DNA of 42,976 bases, taken from Caballeronia sp. BR00000012568055. Its GTDB lineage: Bacteria > Pseudomonadota > Gammaproteobacteria > Burkholderiales > Burkholderiaceae. Under the pieces are notes generated by a model. The model was not told where the DNA came from. It saw only the letters and a program-made list of their open reading frames with translations, and searched no databases. Positions 1 to 7,590 of this stretch are shown piece after piece. The stretch lies in contig NZ_JAQFVG010000238.1 in NCBI RefSeq assembly GCF_029439455.1, positions 368 to 43,343 on the forward strand. Reading direction: 5' to 3'. Both the position numbers and the translations under genes were made by a program. The first letter of the stretch is position 1; every line of letters begins with the position of its first letter.

Positions 1-1
1 C

Positions 2-922
2 GACGATGCGACCGGGCGGCTGATGACGCTGCACTTCACGGCCACCGAATCGACCTTCAGCTACTTCGAGGCGCTATCGAAGTACCTGCATGCGCATGGC
101 AAGCCGGTGGCGTTCTACAGCGACAAGGCCAGCGTCTTCTACGTCAGGAACCGCTCGCAGACCGCCGGCAAAGGCGTGACGCAGTTCGGGCGGGCCTTGT
201 ACGAGCTGAACATCGACGCGTTCTGCGCGAATACGAGTCAGGCCAAGGGGCGTGTCGAGCGCGCCAATCTGACCTTGCAGGACCGGCTGGTCAAGGAGTT
301 GCGCTTGCGCGGGATCAGCACCTGGGAGGCGGCCAACGCCTATGCGCCCTGCTTCATGGCCGACTACAACTCACGCTTTGCCAAGCCGCCGCGCAGCACG
401 TTCGATGCGCATCGGCCGTTGCGCGACGATGAATCTCTGGCGCGCGCGCTGACGTGGCGCGAAGCGCGTCGGGTCACCAAGGCGCTCACGGTGCAGTACG
501 ACCGGGTGATGTACTTGCTGGAGGACACCGAGGCGAATCGGGCATTGATTCATCGGGATATCGAGGTGTGGGAGTATCCCGACGGGCGCATGGAGTTGCA
601 TGCCGGCGATCGGCTGCTGGTGAGCCGCCAGTACGACCGACTCACGGAGGTCGATCAGGGGGCGGTGGTCGAGTGCAAGCGACTGGCGCATGTCCTGGAG
701 CTCTCGCAGGCGATGCAGGCGCAGCGTGACAACCGTAGCATCGGCACGGCGCCCTCGCGCACGCATCGGGGCGCCGCGGTGCGTGCGGGCAAGCGGGTGG
801 CTGGCACGAAGAAGCAGCGCGAGTTCACGCAACAGGATATGGAGCGAACGATGGTGGCGCTGCACGAACAAAAGCGCGGCGCGCAGCCCATCAACAGCAA
901 GTCAGCAGCGGGCGGATCGTGA
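2..922 (+). mobile_element. ISNCY-type (IS1202-group) DDE transposase, 5' end missing
   Basis: This is the C-terminal part of an insertion-sequence transposase; the frame is open from base 2, so the gene begins outside the window. The visible part starts at the DDATGRL motif, which carries the first catalytic aspartate of the integrase-like core. The second aspartate is in YSDKASVF and the glutamate in GRVERANL, so the DDE triad is complete. A basic C-terminal tail follows (residues after about 240 are rich in R and K). The reading is that it cuts and joins element ends during transposition. About 300 residues are seen, against roughly 400-450 for full-length members. There is no internal stop, so the element may still be intact beyond the window. 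Family assignment is by motif recall, not by search. Confidence 0.85.
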
Positions 923-1367
923 CGCCGATGCGTCAGCGCCCTGCCCGTTCAGGCTGTCTGCTTCAACACGATGTTGTTGGCTGGGACACAGAGGAATCGG
1001 ACATTTCTACTGAGTCAGGCAGCAGACATTTGTAAATAGCCGTGACATCATGTGTAGCGGCTATATCCTAATGTCGTGTTCTGGCTATCTACAGATGTCG
1101 CATTTGAAACCTGTCCCAACCCGCGGCTGATTGCGTTCCGACATCCAATTTCCAAAACTTCGACGCAGTAAGCAATACTCGTCCATCAAAGTCAAAATAA
1201 AAATCTCTCATTAAATGGGACTGCAGCACTTCAGTCTGTGTTCTGCATCCAGACGCGATAAATTAATCGATTTCTCGCTCTTCGTAATTGTCACAAATTA
1301 TCAATGGCGATTAAAGTAGTCGATAATAAACTAAAGTATTTATGCACGACCACGAAAATGAACGCGA
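923..1367. other. Non-coding IS end followed by an AT-rich leader
   Basis: No convincing gene is present. From about 980 to 1120 the DNA holds short GACATTT/ATGTC motifs in both orientations (near 999, 1026, 1073 and 1096). GCTGGGACA near 980 and TGTCCCAAC near 1112 are inverted relative to each other, as expected for the transposase-binding end of the element. I place the IS end near 1120, without certainty. From about 1160 to 1370 the sequence becomes clearly AT-rich compared with the rest of the window and probably contains the promoter of the receiver-domain gene that follows. Confidence 0.4.
1037..1063. repeat. Inverted repeat in the IS end
   Basis: Arms TAGCCG (1037-1042) and CGGCTA (1058-1063) are perfectly complementary around a 15-base loop. 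It lies downstream of the transposase stop, among ATGTC/GACAT motifs. It could be a transposase-binding site or a hairpin that blocks outside transcription. There is no T-run, so it is not a typical intrinsic terminator. Confidence 0.35.
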
Positions 1368-1844
1368 ATGTTAAATACTTCAAATTCCAGATTTCCGATG
1401 AAACGTGACTGTCTGCTTCAACGATGTTTAATTGCCGATTCAACGGCAATGTACGCCGAGGGCCTTCAGGCTTATCTCCAGCGCGATCTCGGCGTAAAGA
1501 TAATCGATATCGCATCCTCGAAACTCGAGTTAATCAGCTCCATGTCGGACAACCGGCACGACTTGCTGATCATCGATCCATGGTATTTTCACGGTGAGTC
1601 CTGGTTCACCGATCTGAATTGCCTCCGCACCATACGCAATTACGATCGCGCTATGCCCATCATCGTTTTTACGGCTGAAACCGATCCGGCCATTCTTCAG
1701 AATATGGCCGGTATCGAACGAATGGGCGTGGTAAGCAAATGGGACGAATTACGACATCTGCTCGATGTCTGTGATCGAGTCGTTTCCGGTGAACATGGTG
1801 TCATTTCACCCATCATCGCGCGTATGAGAAACGAAATTCATTAG
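1368..1844 (+). CDS. Orphan response-regulator receiver-domain protein
   Basis: A 158-residue protein made almost wholly of a CheY-like receiver fold. The visible signature residues are D24 in the acidic pocket (CLIADSTAMY), D70 as the likely phosphoacceptor (LLIIDPWY), T102 after the fourth strand (VFTAET) and K124 (VSKWDEL). No output domain follows, and the protein ends soon after the last helix. No histidine kinase is adjacent, so the partner is unknown. Two in-frame ATGs exist (1368 and 1398); neither has a clear Shine-Dalgarno sequence, and the receiver fold would be complete from either. The gene sits just downstream of an IS end and an AT-rich leader. It converges on the CBS gene with a 3-base gap. 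It could be a LuxR-type regulator that lost its HTH domain. Confidence 0.7.
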   Translation: MLNTSNSRFPMKRDCLLQRCLIADSTAMYAEGLQAYLQRDLGVKIIDIASSKLELISSMSDNRHDLLIIDPWYFHGESWFTDLNCLRTIRNYDRAMPIIVFTAETDPAILQNMAGIERMGVVSKWDELRHLLDVCDRVVSGEHGVISPIIARMRNEIH

Positions 1845-1847
1845 ATT

Positions 1848-2375
1848 TCAATGTTCCTCAAATAAGCGCGTCGCGAGTGTTTCCGGTAACGGACTGCGGC
1901 GCGTCAGCGCGCAGGTCGCCTGGTCCAGTTGCGGTCCGCGCACGTAAGTTTCGAGCTGATCGATTGCAAACCGCTGCTCTTCGATCAACAGCCGCACCAG
2001 ATCGCCGATCGACACAATCCCAATCAACCGACCGCTTTCGATCACCGGCAGATGCCGGATATGCTGACGCGTCATCAGCGCCATGCAGTCCTCCGTGTTC
2101 GCGCACGAGGTCGCTGACATCACCGGCGCGGTCATGATTTCGCAGACGGTCGTCGTGCGCGAAGACTTGTCACGCAGGATCACTTTGCGCGCGTAGTCCC
2201 GCTCGGTCACGATGCCGCAAACCATGCCGTCCACCCTGCCGCCAACCGTCACCACGAGCGCGCCGATGCCCGTCTTCGACATCAGCGCGACCGCGTCGTA
2301 TACGCTGGCTTCGGCGTCGATCGTGTGAATCGCGTTGTCCTGCTTGGTGTTGAGGACCTGCCTGAGCGTTGCCAT
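1848..2375 (-). CDS. CBS-domain pair protein
   Basis: A soluble protein of 175 residues with two tandem CBS domains: the first about residues 8-70 (ALMSKTGIGALVV ... GIVTERDYARKV), the second about 78-135 (MTAPVMSATSCANTEDCMALM ... GRLIGIVSIGDLVR). CBS pairs bind adenosyl ligands such as AMP, ATP, NAD or SAM and usually act as energy or redox sensors. The T-E-R-D and S-I-G-D segments are the usual ligand-ribose contact positions. A C-terminal tail of about 40 residues has no recognised domain. Stand-alone CBS pairs of this size are common in Burkholderia near stress genes. The target is unknown. A zinc-ribbon gene lies 57 bases upstream on the same strand, so the two may be co-transcribed. 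Confidence 0.85.
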   Translation of the reverse strand: MATLRQVLNTKQDNAIHTIDAEASVYDAVALMSKTGIGALVVTVGGRVDGMVCGIVTERDYARKVILRDKSSRTTTVCEIMTAPVMSATSCANTEDCMALMTRQHIRHLPVIESGRLIGIVSIGDLVRLLIEEQRFAIDQLETYVRGPQLDQATCALTRRSPLPETLATRLFEEH

Positions 2376-2432
2376 GTGCCGTTCTCCGAGTGAATGACGT
2401 GCGGTGTTTGCTGCGGACCAACGTGAATGACT

Positions 2433-2744
2433 TCAATCGAAATCGAAAAGATCGTTGAGGAACGACTTTTTTCGACGCTGATGCGCGCGTTTATCGCGTG
2501 AATCGCCGTAGCGGTAGCCATCCATCCGATGCGTGAGGCGTCGGTCGCGTTCGTCTTCATCGCGATACGGCTCGTGCGCCGGATCGGCGGCATCGGCAAT
2601 GGATGCTTGTGCTGCGCGGCGAACGATTTGATCGAGTTCGCCGCGATCCAGCCACACGCCGCGGCACTTCGGGCAGTAATCAATTTCGATGCCCTCGCGC
2701 ACAGTCATCAGCAGATCCGTGGCCGGGCAAACTGGGCATTTCAT
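2433..2744 (-). CDS. TFIIB-type zinc-ribbon protein
   Basis: A 103-residue protein beginning MKCPVC, with a second pair of cysteines in YCPKCRGVWLDRGELDQI. This CxxC...CxxC arrangement followed by GVWLDRGEL is the signature of the zf-TFIIB family of small bacterial zinc-binding proteins, whose role is not established. The rest is basic and charged (RDEDERDRRLTHRMDGY) and ends with a short acidic FLNDLFDFD tail. The start has AGAGAG just upstream on the minus strand. It is followed by the CBS-domain gene in the same direction. An interaction with nucleic acid or protein through the basic tail is possible but not shown. Confidence 0.8.
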   Translation of the reverse strand: MKCPVCPATDLLMTVREGIEIDYCPKCRGVWLDRGELDQIVRRAAQASIADAADPAHEPYRDEDERDRRLTHRMDGYRYGDSRDKRAHQRRKKSFLNDLFDFD

Positions 2745-3068
2745 CTCTCTTCCTTACTGTTTGCTTTCGATGAAGTCATCGTAAAGGAAGTGATGCAGCC
2801 GAAAAACATGAGATTTCAGGCGTTTTGGTTCGGAAAAACCGAAGTTTTATCGTGTGATGAGAACTGCTTAGCCGTAACTCATGAAAAAGCATTCCGTTGC
2901 GCGAAGTTGACGCGCGTACGCAGCGTGAGGCTGTCCGCGCTGCTCACGTCGTCCGGTAAGAATGCTGCCGCGCATTGCACGCGACTTGCGTGTCATCTCA
3001 AAACCCCTCAAGCTTCCGTCCTGACGCGGTTCGCCGCACACGAAAACGCAACAAGAGGCATCCATCCC

Positions 3069-3764
3069 ATGTCCGACAAATCCCCGATGAACGAAGAACG
3101 CGCCGGCTCCGACACGCCCGACCTCCGCTACTTGCTCGACGGCGCCGAGGCGTTCAGCCAGTCCGTGTTCCCCGACAGCGAAGCGCTTTTCAAGAGCCTT
3201 GCGCATCAGCAGGCGCCGCACACGCTGTTCATTACCTGCGCCGACTCGCGCGTGTCGCCGGAAATGATTACGCAGACGCGGCCGGGCGAGCTGTTCGTGT
3301 GCCGCAACATCGGCAATATCGTGCCGGCTTACGGCGAAATGCTGGGCGGTGTGTCGGCGGTGGTCGAATTCGCGGTGCTCGCGCTGAACGTGCGTCAGAT
3401 CGTGATCTGCGGCCACTCGGATTGCGGCGCGATGAAGGGACTCGCTTCGGGCGCGACTATCGCCGATGAAATGCCGACCGTGCACGCATGGCTGCGCAAT
3501 GCGGAAGCCGCGCGCAGCGTCGTGCAGGCGCGCAAGCTCGAAGAAGAAAAAATCGTGCAGGCGATGGTCGAAGAAAACATTCGCCTGCAACTGACGCATC
3601 TGCGCACGCATCCGGCCGTGGCAGGCCGGCTTGCGCAGAAACAATTGCAGGTGCAGGGCTGGGTCTACGACATCGGCCACGGACAGGTCTCCGTTTTCGA
3701 TGAAAACGCCGGCGCGTTCGAATCCATCCCCGAAGCACGCGCGCGCATGCAGCAGCAGAAGTGA
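3069..3764 (+). CDS. can: Beta-class carbonic anhydrase
   Basis: This 231-residue enzyme interconverts CO2 and bicarbonate in the cytoplasm, supplying bicarbonate for carboxylases and helping pH balance. Zinc ligands are visible as C57 (ITCADSRV), H116 and C119 (CGHSDCGAMKG), with the D59/R61 catalytic dyad in the CADSR motif. Length is normal for beta-CAs of the Can/CynT group. The open frame continues upstream to 2529, but that part is unlike the family. ATG 3069 is chosen because it gives the standard N-terminus and has AGAGG about 12 bases upstream. Sixty bases separate it from the next gene (FmdB-type zinc ribbon) in the same direction, so co-transcription is possible. No cyanase or sulfate transporter is adjacent. 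Confidence 0.93.
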   Translation: MSDKSPMNEERAGSDTPDLRYLLDGAEAFSQSVFPDSEALFKSLAHQQAPHTLFITCADSRVSPEMITQTRPGELFVCRNIGNIVPAYGEMLGGVSAVVEFAVLALNVRQIVICGHSDCGAMKGLASGATIADEMPTVHAWLRNAEAARSVVQARKLEEEKIVQAMVEENIRLQLTHLRTHPAVAGRLAQKQLQVQGWVYDIGHGQVSVFDENAGAFESIPEARARMQQQK

Positions 3765-3824
3765 CGCTGCGCGCTTTGCCCAGGCTGAAACGTTAGTCAA
3801 TACAAAGAGACGTCAGGAAACACC

Positions 3825-4121
3825 ATGCCTGTCTACGATTACGAATGCGCGGATTGCGGTGCATTCGAAACGGTCCGCCGCATTGCAGAACGCGATGAAC
3901 CGGCAGCCTGCCCGAAGTGCGGCGAGATTGCCGGACGCGTGACCGTCGGCGCACCTACGTTCGGTAAATCAGGCGGTGCGGTGGGATCGGCGGGACAGGA
4001 AGAAGCCGGCAGCTACGGCATGAAACATCGCGGTGGCTGCTCCTGTTGTTGGTTCGGACATCGCGCGTTGCAAGGTTCGGGCACGCCCGTTGCAAACCCT
4101 CGACACGCTATCTTTTGCTGA
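3825..4121 (+). CDS. FmdB-family zinc-ribbon protein
   Basis: A 98-residue protein opening with MPVYDYECADCGAFE, the hallmark of the FmdB/CxxC_CxxC putative regulatory family. A second CxxC (ACPKCGEIAG) completes the zinc ribbon in the first 40 residues. A Gly/Ser-rich linker and a second Cys cluster (GGCSCC) follow. Members are often called putative regulators, after the formamidase operon of Methylophilus, but no function is proven. The last 25 residues after GCSCC look unlike family tails, which normally end near that cluster, so the stop may have been lost and the frame extended here. It lies 60 bases after the carbonic anhydrase gene. Confidence 0.8.
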   Translation: MPVYDYECADCGAFETVRRIAERDEPAACPKCGEIAGRVTVGAPTFGKSGGAVGSAGQEEAGSYGMKHRGGCSCCWFGHRALQGSGTPVANPRHAIFC

Positions 4122-4246
4122 GCGGGCGTATGATGTAGCGGCGGCGCGACGCGTGAATGTATGCGCGGATCGCTGCTGGTTGAATCAGCGCCGCTGGCAT
4201 TGCGAAGCGTGCAGCAGTCGCACTCAGCATGTTCCGAACGAATAAC

Positions 4247-4256
4247 AGGAGGTGAT
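4247..4256 (+). promoter_or_regulatory. Near-consensus Shine-Dalgarno of the DUF1488 gene
   Basis: AGGAGGTGAT matches the anti-Shine-Dalgarno sequence over ten bases. It fixes the start codon at 4261 and is the strongest ribosome site seen in the window. Confidence 0.8.
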
Positions 4257-4260
4257 AAGG

Positions 4261-4521
4261 ATGACGATAGAGTTCAGCGGGCGACGTCATGTCGTGGCAG
4301 CGGCGCGTGTCGCGTTCGAGGCCAAGGTTGATGGCCGCGAGGTCTGGTGCAGCGTCTCCCTCGATGCGCTCAACAATCACTTCGGCAATACCGGTACCTC
4401 TTCACACGACCTCCTCAACGCGTTCGAAGGAGGACGCGTAAAAATCGAGGATGCGGCGCGCCGCGCACTCGAACGCAATCACGGTCAATCAGTGGAACTC
4501 GAAACGCTCGATTTCAAGTAA
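4261..4521 (+). CDS. DUF1488-family protein
   Basis: An 86-residue protein resembling the DUF1488 family (MTIEFSGRRHVV ... VWCSVSLDALNNHFG), small cytoplasmic proteins of unknown function. ATG 4261 is chosen over the in-frame GTG at 4252 because AGGAGGTGAT, a near-perfect complement of the 16S rRNA tail, lies at 4247-4256 with ideal spacing to 4261 and overlaps the GTG. Such a strong ribosome site suggests high expression. A GC-rich hairpin with a short T-run follows eight bases after the stop. The gene is flanked by the FmdB-type gene (about 140 bases upstream) and a receiver gene on the other strand. Confidence 0.75.
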   Translation: MTIEFSGRRHVVAAARVAFEAKVDGREVWCSVSLDALNNHFGNTGTSSHDLLNAFEGGRVKIEDAARRALERNHGQSVELETLDFK

Positions 4522-4528
4522 GGCCGCC

Positions 4529-4552
4529 GAGGGCGGCGCGCCCGCCCTCTTT
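4529..4552 (+). terminator. Likely intrinsic terminator after the DUF1488 gene
   Basis: Arms GAGGGCGG (4529-4536) and CCGCCCTC (4542-4549) form a perfect 8-bp stem with a 5-base loop, followed by TTT. The T-run is short, but the position, eight bases after the stop codon, fits termination. Confidence 0.6.
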
Positions 4553-4557
4553 GAATC

Positions 4558-5031
4558 TCAACGCGCGTAATAACGGCGCAGCAAGTCGAACATTCTCCAT
4601 ATCGGGCACGGCGTACGAACGAAGCCGTCATAGCCCGCTGCCAGCATCGCGTCGCGCGGATCGCTCGTTTCGTCCGATGCGAACGCGATCATCATCTGCG
4701 CCTCCAGCCACGCCAGTTTTTGCGCCTGCTCGCGTAATGCGCGCACCAGCGCATGATCGTGCGATGCCTGCGTACTGCCGATGCGCGTATCGACAAAAAC
4801 CACTTGCGGATGCCATTCCGACGCGAATTGCAGCGCGCCCGGCACGTTGCCGACCTGCACGGCTTCATAGCCGCGCATGGCGAGCATCAGCGCGAACGAG
4901 TCACCGACGTTCGATTCCGCATGCACGATCAGAACGCGGCGGCGCTCCTGTCCGTAATTTTGTCCGTCGGAGCGGCGTTCGTTCCAGATTTCGCATCTGG
5001 CAGCGCGTGTTTCGTAGGCTGGTTGGTCCAT
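4558..5031 (-). CDS. Orphan receiver-domain protein with altered active site
   Basis: A 157-residue protein with a CheY-like receiver fold from about residue 32 to the end. D81 (VVFVDTRIG) is in the phosphoacceptor position. The first acidic pair is reduced to HAE (residues 37-39). The conserved Lys-Pro near the last strand is replaced by RTP (139-141), and the Thr/Ser switch position reads AFAS. There is no output domain. The missing lysine suggests phosphorylation is weak or absent, so it may act as a pseudo-receiver or protein-binding module. The first 30 residues are charged and unlike the family, and no clear ribosome site precedes the ATG, so the true start may be different. Its neighbours are unrelated small genes. 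Confidence 0.65.
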   Translation of the reverse strand: MDQPAYETRAARCEIWNERRSDGQNYGQERRRVLIVHAESNVGDSFALMLAMRGYEAVQVGNVPGALQFASEWHPQVVFVDTRIGSTQASHDHALVRALREQAQKLAWLEAQMMIAFASDETSDPRDAMLAAGYDGFVRTPCPIWRMFDLLRRYYAR

Positions 5032-5115
5032 ATTCGGTTCGGCGCGGCGCTGGGTCGCCGCGTCGTCACCATCGGTTCAGCAAGGACGAGACCCGCCTTT
5101 CGTACGCATGTTTTT

Positions 5116-5505
5116 TTATTCACGCGAGATCAGCAAACCAAACAGAAAGCCGCCGATACCCGCCAGCGCAATCGACTTCCACGGATTGTCGTGCACAAAG
5201 TCATCGGTGCCGTCGCTTGCACGGCGATAACGCACGGAAACCGCGTCGCGTGCATCGGACAAGGCGCGACGCGCGCGATGCGCCGCCCTGGCCGCACGCG
5301 GGGACGGGCGAAACGTGCTGCCCTGCCCTTCGGCATGCACGGCGGCCGGCTGCGCCAGCACGGCGGGACTGTCGCCGCCTTCGAGCACGCTGCCGTGCAC
5401 GTGATACGGCGCGATAGCTCGCTCCGACGCGGATTTGCGCGAGAAAGGCGGTGTATCGACGGAAGCTTGCGGTGCCCCGACGTCTTTACCGTTTGCATTG
5501 TCCAT
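5116..5505 (-). CDS. DUF883 (ElaB/YqjD-type) membrane-anchored protein
   Basis: A 129-residue protein ending in the family signature DDFVHDNPWKS followed by a Gly-rich transmembrane helix (IALAGIGGFLFGLLISRE). This is the C-terminal tail anchor of ElaB/YqjD/YgaM proteins, which in E. coli tie ribosomes to the inner membrane in stationary phase. The middle (residues 68-95) is basic and helical, and the N-terminal half is low-complexity and likely disordered. Length slightly exceeds the usual 100-110. AAGGAG upstream of the ATG supports the start. It is probably induced in stationary phase or under stress, by analogy with the E. coli proteins; no sigma-S site was identified. Confidence 0.8.
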   Translation of the reverse strand: MDNANGKDVGAPQASVDTPPFSRKSASERAIAPYHVHGSVLEGGDSPAVLAQPAAVHAEGQGSTFRPSPRAARAAHRARRALSDARDAVSVRYRRASDGTDDFVHDNPWKSIALAGIGGFLFGLLISRE

Positions 5506-5805
5506 GTTCTTTCTCCTTGCTCTGCAAAAAACACCGTGTTCGTCTAACTAGAGTCGCATCGAATGCGCCCGACTTCAAGCTGGCCGAACGTCATAATCCA
5601 AACGGACGAATATCGTAGTTTTATTCACATAGCCGTGAAAATTGCTCGTTTGCCGAGCCAATGCCGCGCGCCTACGATGGCCAGCGCAAAGCCCACACCA
5701 CACGCGATCAGGCGGCCGCACAATTCGTTTCACGCCGCGCCGAAACAAGGCGATCCGCCGCGCCACTAACATGGCTTCGCGACTTACTCCCGAGCCAATC
5801 CCGCC
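5506..5805. other. Divergent intergenic region, nothing identified
   Basis: These 300 bases separate the DUF883 gene (minus) from the EamA transporter gene (plus). They should hold both promoters. I see no coding sequence with supporting features, no clear hairpin and no repeat. Confidence 0.4.
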
Positions 5806-6747
5806 ATGAAGCCCGTCAATCTGATTCAACTCGTTGTGCTCGCCGCGCTGTGGGGCGGCTCGTTTCTGTTTATCCGCGTCGGCGTGACCGATCTTGGCGT
5901 TGCACCGTTGATGGCCCTGCGCGTGGGTATCGGCGCGGCGTTCTTGCTGATTGTGCTGGTATTGCGCGGCGCATCGCGTCCAGCTTTTTCGACGATGCGT
6001 CAGCGCGCGTGGCCGTTGTTCGTCGTCGGCATGCTGAACTCGGCGATTCCGTTCTGCCTGTTTGCCTATGCGGAGTACACGTTATCGGCGGGCGTGACGT
6101 CGGTGATCAACGCGACCACGCCGTTGTGGGGCGCGCTGGTCGCCTTTCTGTGGCTGAAGGACCGGCTGAGCCGTCTGCGCGTCGCCGGTCTGGCGATCGG
6201 ATTTGCGGGCGTGCTGGCGCTGGTATGGGATCAGATGTTCGTGCACGACGCCACCGCCGCGCCTTTGTCACCGATGGCGACCGCGCTTGCCGCACTCGCG
6301 GCGCTGGCGGCAACGCTCTGCTACGGCATCGCGGCGAGCTACACGAAGCGGCATCTGACGGGCGTGGACTCGTTGACGGTCGCGGCCGGCACGATGAGCG
6401 CGGCGACCATCGCCCTGATCCCGTTCGCCATTTTCTGGTGGCCGTCGGGCGCGGTGTCTATGCAATCGTGGGGCGCGGCTTTCGGGCTGGGCGTGGCGTG
6501 CACCGGCATCGCGTATATGTTGTTCTTCCATTTGATCGCGGTCGCGGGACCAGCGCGCGCGATCACCGTGACCTTCGTCATTCCGATCTTCGGCATTCTG
6601 TGGGGCGCGATGTTTCTGGCCGAGCGCGTGTCGATGGGCATGGTGGCGGCCTGCGCGATCGTGCTGATCGGCACCGCGCTGGCGACGGGCTTTATCAAGC
6701 GCGTGCCCTTGCTCGGCGCAAAGTCGGCTATTTCCAGAGACGCGTGA
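5806..6747 (+). CDS. EamA-family (DMT superfamily) transporter
   Basis: An inner-membrane protein of 313 residues with about ten hydrophobic helices in two EamA repeats (residues 5-140 and 155-300). The first helix contains the family pattern LAALWGGSFLFIRVGV, and the second half ends FGILWGAMFLAERVSMGM. Such proteins export amino acids or other small metabolites by proton exchange; the substrate cannot be read from sequence. The C-terminus is short and basic. Its 3' end overlaps the convergent cupin gene by 20 bases (6728-6747), so the two transcripts are antisense at their ends. No regulator is adjacent. Confidence 0.88.
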   Translation: MKPVNLIQLVVLAALWGGSFLFIRVGVTDLGVAPLMALRVGIGAAFLLIVLVLRGASRPAFSTMRQRAWPLFVVGMLNSAIPFCLFAYAEYTLSAGVTSVINATTPLWGALVAFLWLKDRLSRLRVAGLAIGFAGVLALVWDQMFVHDATAAPLSPMATALAALAALAATLCYGIAASYTKRHLTGVDSLTVAAGTMSAATIALIPFAIFWWPSGAVSMQSWGAAFGLGVACTGIAYMLFFHLIAVAGPARAITVTFVIPIFGILWGAMFLAERVSMGMVAACAIVLIGTALATGFIKRVPLLGAKSAISRDA

Positions 6748-7261
6748 GCGCTCCGCCCTCGCCCGCGATGGGATCGCGTTTCGGAAACGGCAAGGCTTCC
6801 ATATTGCGACGCTCGTCGTCGGTGAGCGCGTCGCGGCGAATATCCCATTGCTGGCCGGGCGGATACGCGCCGACCACCTGAAAGCGCCGTCCGCTTGTCA
6901 GCAGGCAGTGGCCCGTTCCGGCAGGCAGCAGGATCGCATCGCCGGCGCGCAGGGCGATGACCCGGCCCTTCGGCCCGCCGATAATCAGCTCCGCATCGCC
7001 CGAGGCGACGCCGAGCACTTCATGCGCTGTCGAATGGAAATGGTGATAGTCGAACACGCCGTCGCGCCACTGCGGCGGCCAGCCGTTCTGCGCAAATAAG
7101 GCTTCAAAGTGACCGGCGATATCGCGTTCGCGCGGATCGAGCGCGCCGTGCCAGATCAGCACCGGCAGCCGCGTGTTGTTGGGCACCCAGCCGTTTGCAT
7201 CGAGCAAAAAGGACTCGCAGTGCGTGTCAGCCGACTGCAAGGAAAGCGTCTCATCAATCAT
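6728..7261 (-). CDS. Cupin-domain protein
   Basis: A 177-residue protein with a single beta-barrel cupin in the middle. Motif 1 is visible as YHHFHSTAHEVLGVA with the HxH and E ligands. Motif 2 is LLPAGTGHCLL, with its histidine. These residues would bind one divalent metal. The open frame extends to 7486, but that part is low-complexity and overlaps the neighbouring lipoprotein gene. ATG 7261 is preceded by TGGAG at good spacing and gives the normal family length. Substrate is unknown; related proteins are annotated only as cupin-domain proteins. The 3' end overlaps the convergent EamA gene by 20 bases. Confidence 0.8.
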   Translation of the reverse strand: MIDETLSLQSADTHCESFLLDANGWVPNNTRLPVLIWHGALDPRERDIAGHFEALFAQNGWPPQWRDGVFDYHHFHSTAHEVLGVASGDAELIIGGPKGRVIALRAGDAILLPAGTGHCLLTSGRRFQVVGAYPPGQQWDIRRDALTDDERRNMEALPFPKRDPIAGEGGALTRLWK

Positions 7262-7332
7262 GTCGCGTTTCTCCAGGAATGCGAGAAAGCGCAGCAACGC
7301 GCGTTCCAACGGACGCGCGTTGCCAAGGTAGT

Positions 7333-7560
7333 TCAGCGGCCGTGCCAATGTCCGTACCCGCCGTATCCACCACCAAAGCCGACACCGACCGAGACTGCCG
7401 GTGCCGCGTAGTAACCCGGCGCGTAGGCATAACCGTAGGCCGGTGCTGGCGCCGGTGCATAGCCGTAAGGCGGCGCATAGATGCAACCGCTCAAGCCCGC
7501 TGCAAGGGCGAGCGCGGCGGTCAAGCCTCCCACCCGTTTGATTGTCGATGCTGTTTTCAT
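7333..7560 (-). CDS. Small Gly/Tyr/Pro-rich lipoprotein
   Basis: A 75-residue exported lipoprotein. The N-terminus MKTASTIKRVGG is followed by a hydrophobic stretch and the lipobox GLSGC, where the cysteine would be lipidated. The mature part is only about 50 residues and very rich in Tyr, Gly, Ala and Pro (APPYGYAPAPAPAYGYAYAP), with a Gly-rich tail ending GHWHGR. No enzymatic domain is present. GGGGAGG lies ten bases before ATG 7560; an ATG two codons earlier (7566) is too close to it. The next gene upstream codes for another exported Pro/Tyr-rich protein, so the pair probably acts in the envelope. Function unknown. Confidence 0.7.
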   Translation of the reverse strand: MKTASTIKRVGGLTAALALAAGLSGCIYAPPYGYAPAPAPAYGYAYAPGYYAAPAVSVGVGFGGGYGGYGHWHGR

Positions 7561-7590
7561 GGTCATATGCCCTCCCCGAGGGTTGCTGAT

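Noticed and set aside
1037..1063. Intrinsic terminator of the transposase gene
   Set aside because: There is no T-run after the stem; treated as an IS-end inverted repeat.
2529..3068. Long in-frame extension upstream of the carbonic anhydrase
   Set aside because: It overlaps the zinc-ribbon gene on the other strand, is unlike any carbonic anhydrase N-terminus, and the ATG at 3069 gives the normal family length.
2868..3800. 310-codon open frame opposite the carbonic anhydrase gene
   Set aside because: It mirrors the high-GC coding gene, is His/Arg-rich as typical for antisense shadows and has no ribosome site.
7262..7486. N-terminal extension of the cupin protein
   Set aside because: Low-complexity Leu/Arg/Cys-rich translation that overlaps the lipoprotein gene in another frame; ATG 7261 with a good ribosome site is preferred.
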